From contig NW_025944169.1 in NCBI RefSeq assembly GCF_000764305.2, forward strand, positions 71,457 to 135,456: 64,000 nt of DNA, given 5' to 3'. The notes beneath the pieces are model-generated. The model was given only the letters and a program-made list of their open reading frames with translations. It did not search any database and was not told the origin of the DNA. Below, one piece after another: positions 35,291-48,083 of the stretch (the first letter of the stretch is position 1; the number at the start of each line of letters is the position of its first letter). Made by a program: the position numbers and the translations under genes. The DNA comes from Hyalella azteca (Eukaryota > Arthropoda > Malacostraca > Amphipoda > Hyalellidae).

Positions 35291-38275
35291 TGGAACAGAA
35301 GCTGAGAAGTAGGTAAGATATGCGGATTCCAACTTAACGACTGAAAAATTAATGTATTCATTGTAATTAACGAATCTTCTGTCAAGATGCACTGAGGAGA
35401 CCAAAACTACTCTCAGTCACTCATACTGCTTAAATTGTATGCTGAGTAGCTTGTCTACATCACACTTCATTTCCCCAAAAACTTTCATCGACTTTATGGT
35501 CGTATTCCTGCCATAAAATAGGCGCTGATATATGAATCAGGTCTCCCACATCATAATACGTGAGGCATATAATCTATTTGAATTCCAGTCCCACAAATTT
35601 TACTCAAAGTATATTTACAAATTTTCCAAAGTATATTTACAAGTACGTCATCTCCAAAATTCAGTCTGTTCTTGACTCCAACTATACTTTTTTAAACTCT
35701 GCTATAATCTTATCCTGTATGCATTGTTCTGGAAATCACCAATGATTCCATTCGGATAAAATTTATTCCAAACGTGCATCATCATCAACAAAGCGTAATT
35801 TTTCAGCTGAAAGAGTAGCTCCTACTTTGCTATTAACATCAGCAATGCCATGAGACATTAAAGCAAGAATGTAACAGAGTTCTCTGTATCTTTCCCTTAA
35901 CAAATCATGAATATTTCTGCCATCGAAAATATTCATCGAAACCCGCCGACTACTAAGTAATTGATGCTCTTTCGGTGGAGTATCTATTGCATTTGAGTAG
36001 CAACATGAGCATCACATCCTAAGCAAGTCACGTTCTCACGCCCGAGTTCGCATTACCCTCGCTTGAGGCCAAAAAATGGCAAGTAATTCTTGTCGAAGCG
36101 TCGCGCCTTGTATCGTTGAGCAGGGTAGTGCAAAAACCGAAAGTGCGTGGTGCAGAATATTGGGTGCCTGTAAAGAAAAAAGTGTGAAATTCTTTTTTAT
36201 GATCTGCATTTTTGAAAATAATAAATTTTCCTGATTCATTAGCAGTTTTATTTATCGCACTTAATGTAGACGTAATTTTTATTCTAAGAAATGTATGAAC
36301 GCGGAGTCCGCTGATTGCAAGCAGCTCTGTTACATTGCAATAGTGCGTACTCCATTTGCTCATCCGAACAATTTGTAGTTGCCTATTTTCAAAATATTTA
36401 TTGACTTACAAGAATTAAATTTCATTATGGAATGGAACTTCCGTATTTCAAGTAACGGTAGAGCTTACAACCTGGTTCTTCGTGGTTTTGGGGATGCATT
36501 TTTTGTGCTTAGAGAGAAACTACACAGGTATATATTAATTGTATAGAAACAATTTCTCTCAAATCCTGCTAGCCAACAAACTCTAAAATTTTCTAACCTC
36601 TTCATCCGTGAACGACAACTTACATGACAAACTTATTCAACGAGTTTATTTGGCAAAATCAAAACAGAATGCAAGTCTGAAAATGACGGCACTGAAGGAA
36701 CAAGCGTTCAATAGAATTTTTCTTCACCGGCCAGCTATTTCGATTTGTTTTGCACCAAAAACTTCCGGCAGACCAGCGAAAGTTTAGAATTTGAAACGAA
36801 ATGTTCACGTTTACTCTGTCTCACTGGGAGCAAACAAAACATCGGCGTTTAAATCTCCTGATTTAAAGGTAAGACGAATAAAATAGATACAACTATTACT
36901 ATGGTAATCATGGTCCTTGAGCTCTGTTAAGATTATTGCTACAAATCATCATTTCGGTAGATTTTATTTATTACAAAAAATTTACCAATTTAATTAAAAA
37001 TTCAACCTGAATTTAGTCAACTTTATTCCGAAAACTTTTCCGCACAACTCTTCTCCATTTATTGGCGCTACACAATTTCAAAAATGGTCTTTTTCAGGAG
37101 TAGTTCATCACCAGATCAGTGATATGAATCTTGCTTAGCTCGGTAGAAAAACAAGGGGAGCATCGAACGTCGGGGCAAATCGAAATCGAAGACAGCGCCA
37201 TTTTTTTGGCCAACGAAAAGTTCGAGAGAATTTAGAGGCAGCAAAAGAGAGAAACACGATCATTCTTTGGCGGCAGGAATTGCTCTCTATCACGCATTAA
37301 TCGGTCGGCTGAGTATAAGGCTGAAAAATATTACGATTGTCCACAAAATGAATATTATTATCAGCGCAGATTACTCAGAATTTTCGCATAATTTAAAAAA
37401 TTTTAATTTAAAACTGGATTAATCGTGATTTTTATTTCTCTCGCCATAACTTCTTTTTCAGATAGAAAATTCTAAATTTGAAGGATTCTCAGTCGTTAGC
37501 AGAAAGTTTATCGTATTTATTTTGTGTGTTAACAATATGAATACATAAATAAATTTCAGTCATTGAAGAACTGTCTTTTGAATCTGCCTCTGGGTTAGAA
37601 TAATTGTATGTTCCAGCTTTGGGCACCCAAAGATGTGTGCTGCAAATTTCAGAGAACGAGCTACAAGCGTCAATAATGTTTAGAGATTACTTTGGAATTT
37701 CTAATTTAAATACACGAGATTAAGTCGTTTCTGGATAAATACAGAGTTATTTATAAGAAAATTCTCTAGGCAGGGAATCTCTGCAGTATTAAATGTATTG
37801 TTTCTTCTTTACAATATAACTCATGAGATAATTTTAAAATTTGAAATAATTTTATCATAAGTTGGTAGTAATCACAAAAGCCATTATTTTAAACGTCTCA
37901 TTATTTCACACACAACTTTTTTAACCTTTTGCCTTAGTTTCAGCTGCTGCACTTTAGGAAACGTGTACACGATTACGATAGTCGGTTAACATTCTTCCGC
38001 AGTGTGATATGTAAAACAAAGAAGATCTTATTACTTCTCATTTGAAAAATTTCAACTGTTCCTTTGCATTCGACAACAAGAGTTTTTCTCAATTTGTATT
38101 TATCATATTCTTGGGAACGAGTTGACACATTTGCATTCAATGTAGCATGATTTTGATTTCCACAGTATTGTAGTCCCTCAGGAAGTTAGTTAAAAGTCAG
38201 GTCCCAATTCCGTAGATTTATTTACACGTCAATCAACCCTGCATGAGTTCTATAATAGATTTTACACGATAATAT

Positions 38276-38307
38276 TTCCGCTCCTTAACTTCTATTAAGG
38301 AGCGGAA
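38276..38307. repeat. Perfect 13-bp hairpin, 6-base loop
   Basis: TTCCGCTCCTTAA pairs with TTAAGGAGCGGAA. No T-run follows; function unknown. Confidence 0.7.
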
Positions 38308-39436
38308 TTGTCGTGGCTTGGACACATGTTTACGTATCCGTGTCTATTTCTATTTTGTCGTGGCTCGGACAATCAACTCAAAACTTTCTAAAACTGAAGT
38401 CGAGCTCTGAACTTCCCATCTCACAAGCATTGCGAAGATCTAAACTAGCGGCAAACAGGCTTCATCTGTGCGCTAACAATTATAAACCTGCCCTGGTTTT
38501 TAATTATTCATTGCACATTGAATATCCTGCCCTCAAAGCTTAATATGTAACTTTGTAGTTTTAGACCCATGCATTCAATTCATTTTCAGTCTATATACAT
38601 CGTACACATTCCGAACAGCATTTATTATTTTGTTTTTGAACCAAATTCCATTTCATTTAATTACAAAACATTACCATGATGAAACGGAAACCATTTTACA
38701 CAAAAATATCCTGACACAATCTCAAATCTTTATTTTGAGTAAGCTATTGTTATGAAATATTTAATTGCCCATTTAATAAGAGCTTAAATTCGTTGTGCAA
38801 AAATATCACCTAACTTGGTAACAACATTTTTTATTTGTTGAATTAGTCAAGAAAGTTCATTACTGGGGCTAACCATTCAATGATTTTCCATAAAAACGTA
38901 TGAATTAAAATGCTTATTATCAATTTATTATCGAACTGATAAATTTAGAGTCAACCAACGTGTACAAACTGGTTGCAAAAATTTACACTCCGTTCAAACT
39001 GCTGTTTTACGCCTCGTGAACAGCACCTGCATGCCGGGGAGACTTCACCTCTGTCGCGCAGCTGTTAAAGCAGATGTATGCTTCCAGCAGACCTTGCGTG
39101 CTACCTCTGGCAGCTCTGGTGCTGATATAGTGGCATCGTTGCCCTTACGTAACGTTTGAATTTACACCTGCCGATGCTGCATCAAACTGAGCTCGTAATT
39201 ACTTGCTTGATTTAATGAATGTAACAGTTATACAACAAGTATTAAGTCATAACAATATATAAAACCAAAGAGACTCACTTCATTCACTTGTAGTTTAGAG
39301 TTGGAAGAAGTTGCATGTGGACTACAAACGCGTTTGCAACTGAACTAGGAATTGAATATATCTGTCCCAAGATTTGCTTTCATTATCTGAAGTTCAGATC
39401 GCACGCGGTAACCATGAAGCTGAACAACGCATTTAG

Positions 39437-39507
39437 ATGCTACATCTCGCCCGCCAATCAATAAGCCGATATTGCCTGAGCAAGGCTTCGGAGAGAGACC
39501 GAATGAG
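39437..39507 (+). CDS. Candidate 71-base exon, possibly upstream exon of the coiled-coil gene
   Basis: An acceptor (AACGCATTTAG, weak tract) precedes ATSRPPINKPILPEQGFG, then ERPNE and a donor GAG|GTAAAC. It is left in phase 0, the phase in which the first firm coiled-coil exon at 50818 is entered. The Pro-rich text fits a disordered N-terminal region. There is no homology evidence, and a minus frame is also open here. Confidence 0.3.
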
Positions 39508-42500
39508 GTAAACTGCCTGGCTTCAGGAAATTGCAAGTTAGTTCGGGAATTGGCACGCGCCAGTTGCTATTTGGGGTTGCAGGGAACATAAACAGAATTG
39601 TGCGATTACAAATGAGTATTGGTCCACAAATATTTTATCCACATTTTATTCATTCCAATATCGAACATTTTTTGCCATTTCGCCATTATTATAAATCGTT
39701 ATACTCGAAACCATGACTGGCTGGAAAAATAGTTCCTTGTCTAGTTTATTTCAAGCAAAAAAATTCAATTTGTCGAATCACCTGCACGTTAATATCTCGG
39801 CCAGTTTCAAAACAGATGTCACTGGAATAATTTTGAAGGATACATTGATGTAAAATTTAATTTGAATGCTACACCATAAAATTGTTGGACTTCATCTATT
39901 CATCCGCGGTGCAATCAAGAAATGTTATTCTTGTATCACGAGATTGTGGTTGTCCCAAAGTATCCGACTTTACTCAACAAATTTCTGTTTTTATCTGGTG
40001 GTCATTTGTTTAGAAACAGTTTCCGTTGTCCATTTTTTCTTCGCTGTTCAGAAAAATTTGCGCATCAGCAATGACACAGGCTTAATTATAAGCTGAAATA
40101 ATTTTCTGATGAGTTGCGGGTAACAACGTGCGAGGAACATCGCTTCGGCTTAACTTGATGATTGGAAAACAACTTTCCCTCCACGATGGTCATATAAGTT
40201 AAAGGTGTTTCATAAGTTAAAGTTGGTCATATAAAGTAAAGGTCAACAAGTTTTTGGAATTGGCGTTGTTGGCACCACAGCACTGGTTAAACAGAAAAAT
40301 AATTCATAAACATGTGAAACGTACCAAGAAATTTATTGAGAGTAGTACGCGATAAATGGGTCTATTTCTTCAGTGCCGACACTTCTATTCTATTCTAAAT
40401 AGTATGCATTATTTAATCAGCTGATCAAATCATATTGAAACCACAACTTTTTTCAAATGCCACTTGCGCAGTTCGTATGCTGTCACGAGTCAATGATGCA
40501 GCATCAAGGTCAGAAGATTTTCGTTTATGCCAGCGAGATCGCAGCGATAAGTTTATCGAGGGCATGCGATGCATACAACAGCCTTACGTATGAAGAAATA
40601 TCGACCACCGTAAACAAAGGCAGGTGGCACTCCAATTGAACGGTGGCACTCCAAGTGCCTGGCACTCGTTGCCTGGACTCTTCTGAAGCAACTCGTACGG
40701 CACCCAACACTGGCCAGTCTTGACTTGACCAGGAAAGATCAGAATTCAGTGTCCATACGGACAAATTTTGCATCTTAACTGATACTATTCGTGCCTAAAA
40801 TGTGATTGCTCACAATTTTCCATCTCCAACTGGCGGCTAGAAGATGAAGCATATATTCATTCAAATTCATGTTAGGAAACTAGATATATGAGATAATTTC
40901 GTGTCTCATTCGTACAAATTTTTGTTTCAACATCCGTTGTGTACTGTTTTAGCATCGAAAATTACATACAAATATGAAGATAATGATATCTAACAAGATA
41001 ATTTTTGTTACTTGCAGGTTCTTCATCGCTCTTTCTGGTTTTAGAAATTTTAATCAAAAAGTTTTAAGCATTTTGATTGAGTTTTGTTTATCAATGTAGC
41101 TCGTACTTCAGTCTGTTAAAATATCACATTTTGTCAAACTCTATTTTAGAGTCAACCTGAGAAAAAAACTAAAGAAAAATTGGAATTAATTGCCTAACTC
41201 TTCTAGCTGAAAACTTTATTCGACTCTATTCATAAAAGGAACAAATAACTCAACTTAATTCGGTGAGTATCGTACGACTAAGCAGAGTATTACTATGCAA
41301 TATGTTTGTTTATATTATGCGTTATTCAATTTTTTCGGGTAAAATTTTTTGTGACGAGTGCGACTATGAAAAAGTGGTTATGTTCTTACAGTATGTAATA
41401 ATTTATTATTATTTCAAGTTTATATTCCACTCCGAGGTCCATGTCATCATATAATTGCCACCTGCAGTTCCTCACAATTTTCTCTAAACAATACTTAATC
41501 ATAGCAACAAAATTTATGTTTCTTCAGTGTGTGGCGCAGCGGATCCTATAACATGGCGATAAGATTAGCCAATGAAACTTGGCTTTAAATAAATATTTTG
41601 TTCCGAGAAGTACTGTTTTTTTTTCTCGAACTCTCTACGTCGTACAGGAATCTCTGCTGTTCGTGCTGTAGGATCTGTTAATGTTGTTGCATAGCGCACA
41701 ACCGCTTCATTCAGACGGAATTGATCTGTCGCTCTTCCAAGCAACCAATCAGCTGCTGTTTTTAAATTCAGTGCCAGATGACTCCTCTTGCCATGCATGC
41801 AGCCCCTTGCATTATTAAGTCCAATGCGCTAACTGTGTATCCGAATGAATTATTCTAACAATCGGTGAATGGTCGACCAAAATTTGAGAAGATTCAAGAA
41901 AAGTTCAATACAAAATTCCCGAAAAATTACATTCGTCCATCAATCTTTATTTGTCTCATTTTAACAGAACACAAATTAGTAAAATAGGAAAAAACACGGA
42001 ATTTAATTTTCGGGCTTCGAACGTCTTAGTTTATTCATGCAATTAAAGTTCTCAAATGACTCGGAGGAGATTCATCTATTATGTATTTCAGTTGGGGTAT
42101 TAACGTGCCAGAGATTCGTAGCCGATACCAATGCAAGCGATGTTTTACAAGAAACTTTTAATGATGTGTTTTGAGGCTCGACGTATCTTAGCTATTGATA
42201 TTCGTGTGATATACTGGCGATTTAATCACAGCGAAACTCCAGCGCAATAATCCGTCAAGCTGAAATAGAAACAAAATAAATGGAGCTGTTCTGAACGCCA
42301 CATTTTTGGTGGTATTAACCTTACTTGGTCAGGAATCACCGAGAATCGTGTTCATTCTGATCGTATGTACATATACTAACTGTTGGGTGAAAGCTTACTA
42401 GCTGGAATAAACTTTAGCTACTTTGCTGTCTGATTATCAATTCATCGATAATCAATTATGAATGTCTAATTGATTACTTCAAAATGACTTTTGCTGAAAT

Positions 42501-45465
42501 ATTTTATGCCTTGTTGAATATATGTGATGAAATTTTTACGGTTCGTTTACAGCAAGTAATACCGACAAAAAAATGCTCTTTTATGCCCACGCATCCAGCG
42601 AATCCCGCACTAGACCGCATTCACACAAATACACTCGCTGAATTAACAGTCCGTAAGAACAAACTAGCAACAAAAAGCTAGCTGCGAAGATGTTATGCGG
42701 TTGGCGTAACATCTGCCTGAAAAGACTGACGCCATAGAGACAGGTCTACGGGCCGTAAATTTTCTACCACTCTCCTCAAGGAGCACTCTCGATAATTGCT
42801 ACATTCCCCTGATGGACTGGGGATAGAAACTTGAAAGGAAAACACAAGTCTTGGTAAGCCGGAACGTACGTGTTTATGGGTTGAATAATAAATGTGTCGT
42901 TGATGTAGAAGTTGATCCGATGATGAACGACAAACTTGTATGATATTGAACAACTCAAAACAGTAATAATAAAACCCCGCGACAGTAATAATACATAAAT
43001 ATAAATAATAAATAATATGAATAATAATATATATTACAATGAAACCCTGCAATAATAAAACCGCGAATTTGAAACATCAAGCAAAAATGTAAATAAATCT
43101 CAGAAACTTTTTAATTCTCTGAATGCATTTCTATACAATGCTTCTAAATTGCAAATAAATTCCTATTTAGCTGCTCTGATGCCTGGGGAATCTCGATTCT
43201 AGCTCAAGAGTTTTACAAACTAATTTTTAGGCTATTGATTTGACTCTAGAATAATGTCCCGTTAAAAATATTTGTAATAGTGAATAATCATTTGATGCTT
43301 GTACTCAAAAATATCCAGTAACGCATTTCATATCACAACCAATTTTAAAAAATAACATTTTAGAGCAGCTTGTCATTTCCTATCTCAAACTAGTTCTCAA
43401 ACTATTCAATTGAAAAATTGTTAATTGTTTTGTGGAACGAAAAATTAGTTGAAGGAATAAGCGAGTTAGAATGACAGTAGAGTCGTGCAACTATAATAAT
43501 TTTCCTAAACACTGTGCATCAAGATAATACACATTGTTGACCCTTACTAATAATTAACCAAGCTCTCTGCAATGGAGCACCGGAAAACTCTGGAGAGATA
43601 ACATGTACTGTTAAATGCGCCACGCATTTGTTCACATTTCCATGTCGATCGTACAGTTGTACATAGAATAAAAATATATAAGTCAGTACTCGATCACTGC
43701 AGTGAGTGACTGAGAGCGCAATTTATCGTCGACGAAAACGTGAAGTCGCGGATGGACGGACAGACAGACGGACGGACGGACAGACTGACGGACATGACAA
43801 GCACAATAGTGCATTTTTTTAATAAATGAGAAAATGTTCTAAAAGGCAATATTTCTATATACTTATTAGATCAATATTCACAGTCTACTTGCAACTTAAT
43901 CTAGGTTTATATATTGATTAAAGTTAGACCTCATCGCAATTCTTCACACAGTAAATCGAATTCATCTCTACTTTATATGCACTTAATTTTCAAGCTTTCA
44001 TGCTCGCTGACTTTCCTATTACAAAGCGGAATATTTCGAAGTCTTGAAAAAATGACTGTTATGCATCTTTGTCAACACTTTTGAATTGTTTGAATGTGTT
44101 ATGCAAATTATGATCCTAATATCATGTGATAATATATAACGATTAGAGTATAATCAAATTATATTGTTCCTCATCTCATAAAGTTTTCAATGACAAAGAA
44201 GAACCCTAGCGAGGCAGATGACATTGGTGGTTCTGAAACTATAGTCGACGATCATGCATATTTGCACCCGTCATGGCAACGCGGTACACACATCGATCGC
44301 CACCGCCACTACACCTGCGACTTTCTTACAGCGATCAATTCTCATAACTATTTCAGAATAAAATTCACAAACAATATGTGTCTCATTCACTAAATATTTT
44401 TCATCTTGAGAAGGAGAAAATCAAGACCCGAACCCATGAAATGAAACATTTTAGTTGAACTGTTGCTACGCAAAAATATGCCCTGTTCCCAGTAATGCGT
44501 TCCGGTAAGTGAGCGCTTGTTGAGTGAAGGGCTGTATAGAAGTGCGTACGCAGTGTGGCGACAGAGCCTGGTGAGCCGACATCGTCATTCTGTGTAGATC
44601 TTTGCTTCTTGTAGTATTATCCAAGTTATTTGAGTTCGAGTTGTAGGTTCATATGTGCCATTATGAACAGTTTGATGAAAAGTGTCATGAGTGCTACAAT
44701 CAATGTTTCAAATCTAGTACATTTCCGTCTGGATTGTGCTTGCATTTTTCTTTATGACGTTGAATTCGGGGTATAAAATTTATTTATAGCATGTGCCAGA
44801 AATTTTTTGTATGATTGTTTAATTTTCATCGTGCGCTGAGTACAGACTTCGAAGTATCTGTGTGTTTTGTGCTGCGGAAAAATATCTCTAAAGATATGTA
44901 ACATTTTGAACTGTCAAGATTAACTATCCATCGATCTGTGTTCTTTGAGCTTGCAAACAAAATAAAGAAACATCCTTGCCAAAAGAATAAATTTTCCATC
45001 GACAAGCCCTAAACAACGCACCAACGCAAAACAGTTACCAGCCAACGACCAGAGAAAATGGTTGAGCGTCGTAAGATAGCACCGGCAAGGAATCTGCCAA
45101 CACTGTTACCTTAATTTCCTAGGAAGCAGCGTGTCTCGTGATTGTAATTTCTTACCTCGGTAGGACCTCGAAAAAAATTCAAGTCAGTCAAACAGTCAGT
45201 CAATATTGTTGACTGACTATATATTGTCAATAATATATTGTCAATAATATATTGTCAAAAAATTGTCTGTTACTGTGTATATATGTACATTTTGCATGAA
45301 GAATAACGAATATGTTTAATAACGACCATGCTTTTTTTTTCTGCAATGAATCATGCTTTGCAGTACGCTTACTTCTGTACAAAGCTAACGGCTTTTAATG
45401 CTTGAACAAGGCTACGAATGCTCATAAGTGAACAAAACTTATCGTTAACTCTAAAATACAATTAC
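39508..45465. other. Region without a firm gene
   Basis: Open frames at 40457-40639 (plus), 41798-41565 (minus), 43052-42693 (minus) and 44190-44393 (plus, MTKKNPSEADDIGGSE) were examined and not recognised. A GGAC-rich repeat is at 43684-43846. A possible non-coding exon end (GAGCCTG|GTGAGC) is at about 44571. Confidence 0.35.
43684..43846 (+). repeat. GGAC-rich interspersed repeat, copy 2
   Basis: Same order of blocks as the 28306 copy, with a longer GGAC/GACA core and a more diverged end (GAGAAAATGTTCT). Confidence 0.88.
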
Positions 45466-45581
45466 CGTTCTTGTACATTATAATTGCGTCAGTGATGCTC
45501 ATTGTTTCAGAGCCATTTCCACCAAATGCACCGAATACGTATATTTCCTCCGTTAAGCTTCCACCTCCTGCTCTCAACACG
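45466..45581 (-). CDS. Candidate exon, weakly kelch-like
   Basis: Acceptor ATACTTTGCAG, donor AACG|GTAATT, 116 bases open. It reads LRAGGGSLTEEIYVFGAFGG and NGSETMSITDAIIMYKN. The run I-Y-V-F-G-x-F-x-G followed by a gap and xxMY resembles one kelch blade (IYVIGG...VExYDP), though the double Gly is not exact. No neighbouring kelch exon was found, so it may be chance or a fragment. Confidence 0.25.
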
Positions 45582-47751
45582 CTGCAAAGTATGCACCGGT
45601 AATTTCCTCGCACCAGAGCTCTTTAGAGACTCACTGTTGCCTTTCCCGCTCTAGAGCATATAACGTAATATCATAAGAAATTAGTGATCGTTTGCATAAG
45701 AATTACCAGCCGCTGAGCGTTTGAAGACAATTTCCGTTATTATTCTGATACGGAAATGATTGGCCATGGGAATTGTTCGCGTATTAATGTCGTTCGGAGG
45801 TAAAATAATGTGTTAGATGGAATGACTGCCACCCTCACATGTGGTCTGAAATTCCACGCTTCTAATCCTAGAAGAATTTAATAGAAGATGTACAAACGAT
45901 GTTATTTAACGTCACTTCATCACGCATAATTTGGTGCACACTTGTAGAATGTGCTTTAGGTCGCAAAAATCAGTAATCATCTGTAATCACAACGCTAACT
46001 AACAAATACAAGGCTTAATTAGTGTCAAAATCAGTACACAAAAATTGTGTACTGATTTTTGAAAAGGCAAAAAAATTTTGTGTATCAGTACACAAAATTG
46101 TCAAAATCAGTACACAATTATCAGTAGGTAATCAGTACATAATTTTAAAAATATTTAATAACCTTAAAACATTATCAGTTCACTTTGGATATCTGTGGAA
46201 TAATTGAATACCAATTTCATGATTTTAATTTTTGAACTTCAGTGGTCTGGCACTGAGATCAATCACCTTGTAAAATCTGCAGCATATATAAAGCTATCGG
46301 CTATTTTTCATCAACTCAACGATGGCTCAAAGGAGCTCAGATTGAGTGGAATTTAATTGCGATCAAATTAATTATTGCAGTCATCCAGGTTCCAGTTTGC
46401 AGTCTGGGATTATTTTCATTAATTAACATGGAAAATGATTCGTTTCACTGCCGAATCCAAGTGTTTTGAGATTTAACATTTTCCAGTTATCAACTACCTA
46501 CATATATGTTATAATCAATTTTGATTCAATAAACCTTAAAATCACGTCATAATGCAATCGAACTTTTAGAAACATACTAGATTTTTAGAAACTGTAAATA
46601 AATTGTAATGGTAAAAGCTTTAACCTGTGGTTAAGGGTAATGGGCTGCACCTCAAGCCTGCCTGAGCAGGATTACACGGCCGAGGTAAATCACTGCACGC
46701 CATGTCTCGCGTCACAACGAGAAGCTGACCGCACCTGATTAATGCTGACTAATATATTAAGCAAAAAAATTAAGTTCATAACCAAAATCTGCTTAAAGAA
46801 AAAATATCCTGAAATAACAAAATTAAGATGATCTTACAGAGTTCCGTATGGATTAACATAAAAAATAGAAAAATAGCTGTTTTGTATAAATTAAGTTCTG
46901 TGGCAGTAGTCACACGGAATAAATTTATATTTGCGCAATATTTTTGGTCAGCACTAGACAGGGGCGATAAAACAATCTCAAATCACAGAGTGGAAGTTGG
47001 TTTGAATAAACAGTTTTCCAAAAATTAAAAACACGATCAAAAACAAACGAAAACTGTGTGCATTAGATTCAAAATTTCATCGTAATGGAAACACTTTAAG
47101 GATTTTATCGTGTAGCGTTTTATTTCAACATCACTGCAAGGCTTTCACAGTCCAGGGGCCATTCACCTCGACAGTAATTCGTTGCACTTTGAAAATAATC
47201 CTCAAGTGTCGAGAAATCGGAATACAAGTTTGAATTCGAAAGTGCAAACTTGAAATCATTATGCTAAACTTGAAATTGATTTGAATTCTATCATTATTAT
47301 TCGTAAATTGCTCATCGCAGGACCCCATATATTCTATCATATGTATTTTTCGTGCACGTGTGTTTTCAACATAACTGCACAGTGCACACGTTTGACTCAC
47401 ATGAGAAGTAGTTTTCTCGACAATAAATGTCATTCGAAAGTTTACATTTTACCGGTTCTAACGATTATCCCATAGACATTTGCTCGTTTAATCATAAACG
47501 GAACAACTGTACTCTTTACACGTCCAACTAATCTCAAAGTTAGAAGAGAGTAATTTGACTTTGAATAAAATCTAATACTATTATCTTGATTTTAAATTTA
47601 CTGTCCATTTTTCGCTGTAAATAAATAAGCCTCAGCTACAACGTCCATCGATTTCCTTTCGAAGCCATGAGAAGGGCATCGTAGTATTGAAAAGTGTTCG
47701 CCATGCATGTGATGTCCGCGCGTGCTCCGTGCAGTCAAGCGGGCGCCCAGC
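45582..47751. other. AT-rich region without recognised gene
   Basis: Apart from the inverted and direct copies of TCAGTACACA at 46027-46120, nothing is recognised. 46620-46740 is somewhat GC-richer and unexplained. Confidence 0.4.
46027..46120. repeat. Inverted and direct copies of AAAATCAGTACACA
   Basis: A 14-bp perfect inverted pair (46027-46040 and 46046-46059) is followed by two more direct copies of the motif. Confidence 0.8.
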
Positions 47752-48083
47752 ATCTCTTTAATTCGATTAATAAAAACATTAAAGTTTCATCGATAGAGCG
47801 GCCAGATATTTCTGGAAAATATTTCTCGACGATCCATACATACGGACGCTGAAAATAAAAATATTATCAAAATATTATGAGTGCAAAACGGGCACTCGGC
47901 ACGAGTGCCCATCAGCAGTCTTCCTTATAGGAATATTGAGCTTTCATTTTGCACTCATAATATCTTGATAATATTTTGATTTTCATCGTCCGTATGTATA
48001 GCTCGTCCAGAAATATTTTCCAGAAATATCTGGCAGCTCTATCGATGAAACTTTAATGTTTTTATTAATCGAATTAAAGAGAT
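47752..48083. mobile_element. Foldback element (palindromic MITE), 332 bp
   Basis: The left arm starts ATCTCTTTAATTCGATTAAT and the right arm ends with its complement. The arms, about 130 bases each, stay paired through AGAAATATTTTCCAGAAATA and TCATAATATTTTGATAATAT around a centre carrying GGGCACTCGGCACGAGTGCCC, itself a hairpin. No coding capacity. Confidence 0.9.

Larger units (their letters stand above)
33938..39436. other. Long region without a firm gene
   Basis: A 74-codon plus frame at 33939-34163 begins right after the GC island but is unrecognised. There is a partial foldback element at 35174-35290, a 13-bp perfect hairpin at 38276-38307, and a GC-richer block at 39010-39180. No domain or RNA gene seen. 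Confidence 0.35.

Noticed and set aside
36028..36363. 111-codon minus frame and an open plus frame on the same bases
   Set aside because: Open on both strands, no recognised family, and no convincing splice sites.
40100..40140. CTGATGAG near 40104 as a possible hammerhead ribozyme core
   Set aside because: The required GAAA after a second stem is missing and no flanking helix was found.
41565..41798. Minus frame with LTDPTARTAEIPVRRREFE
   Set aside because: No known domain and no splice or promoter support.
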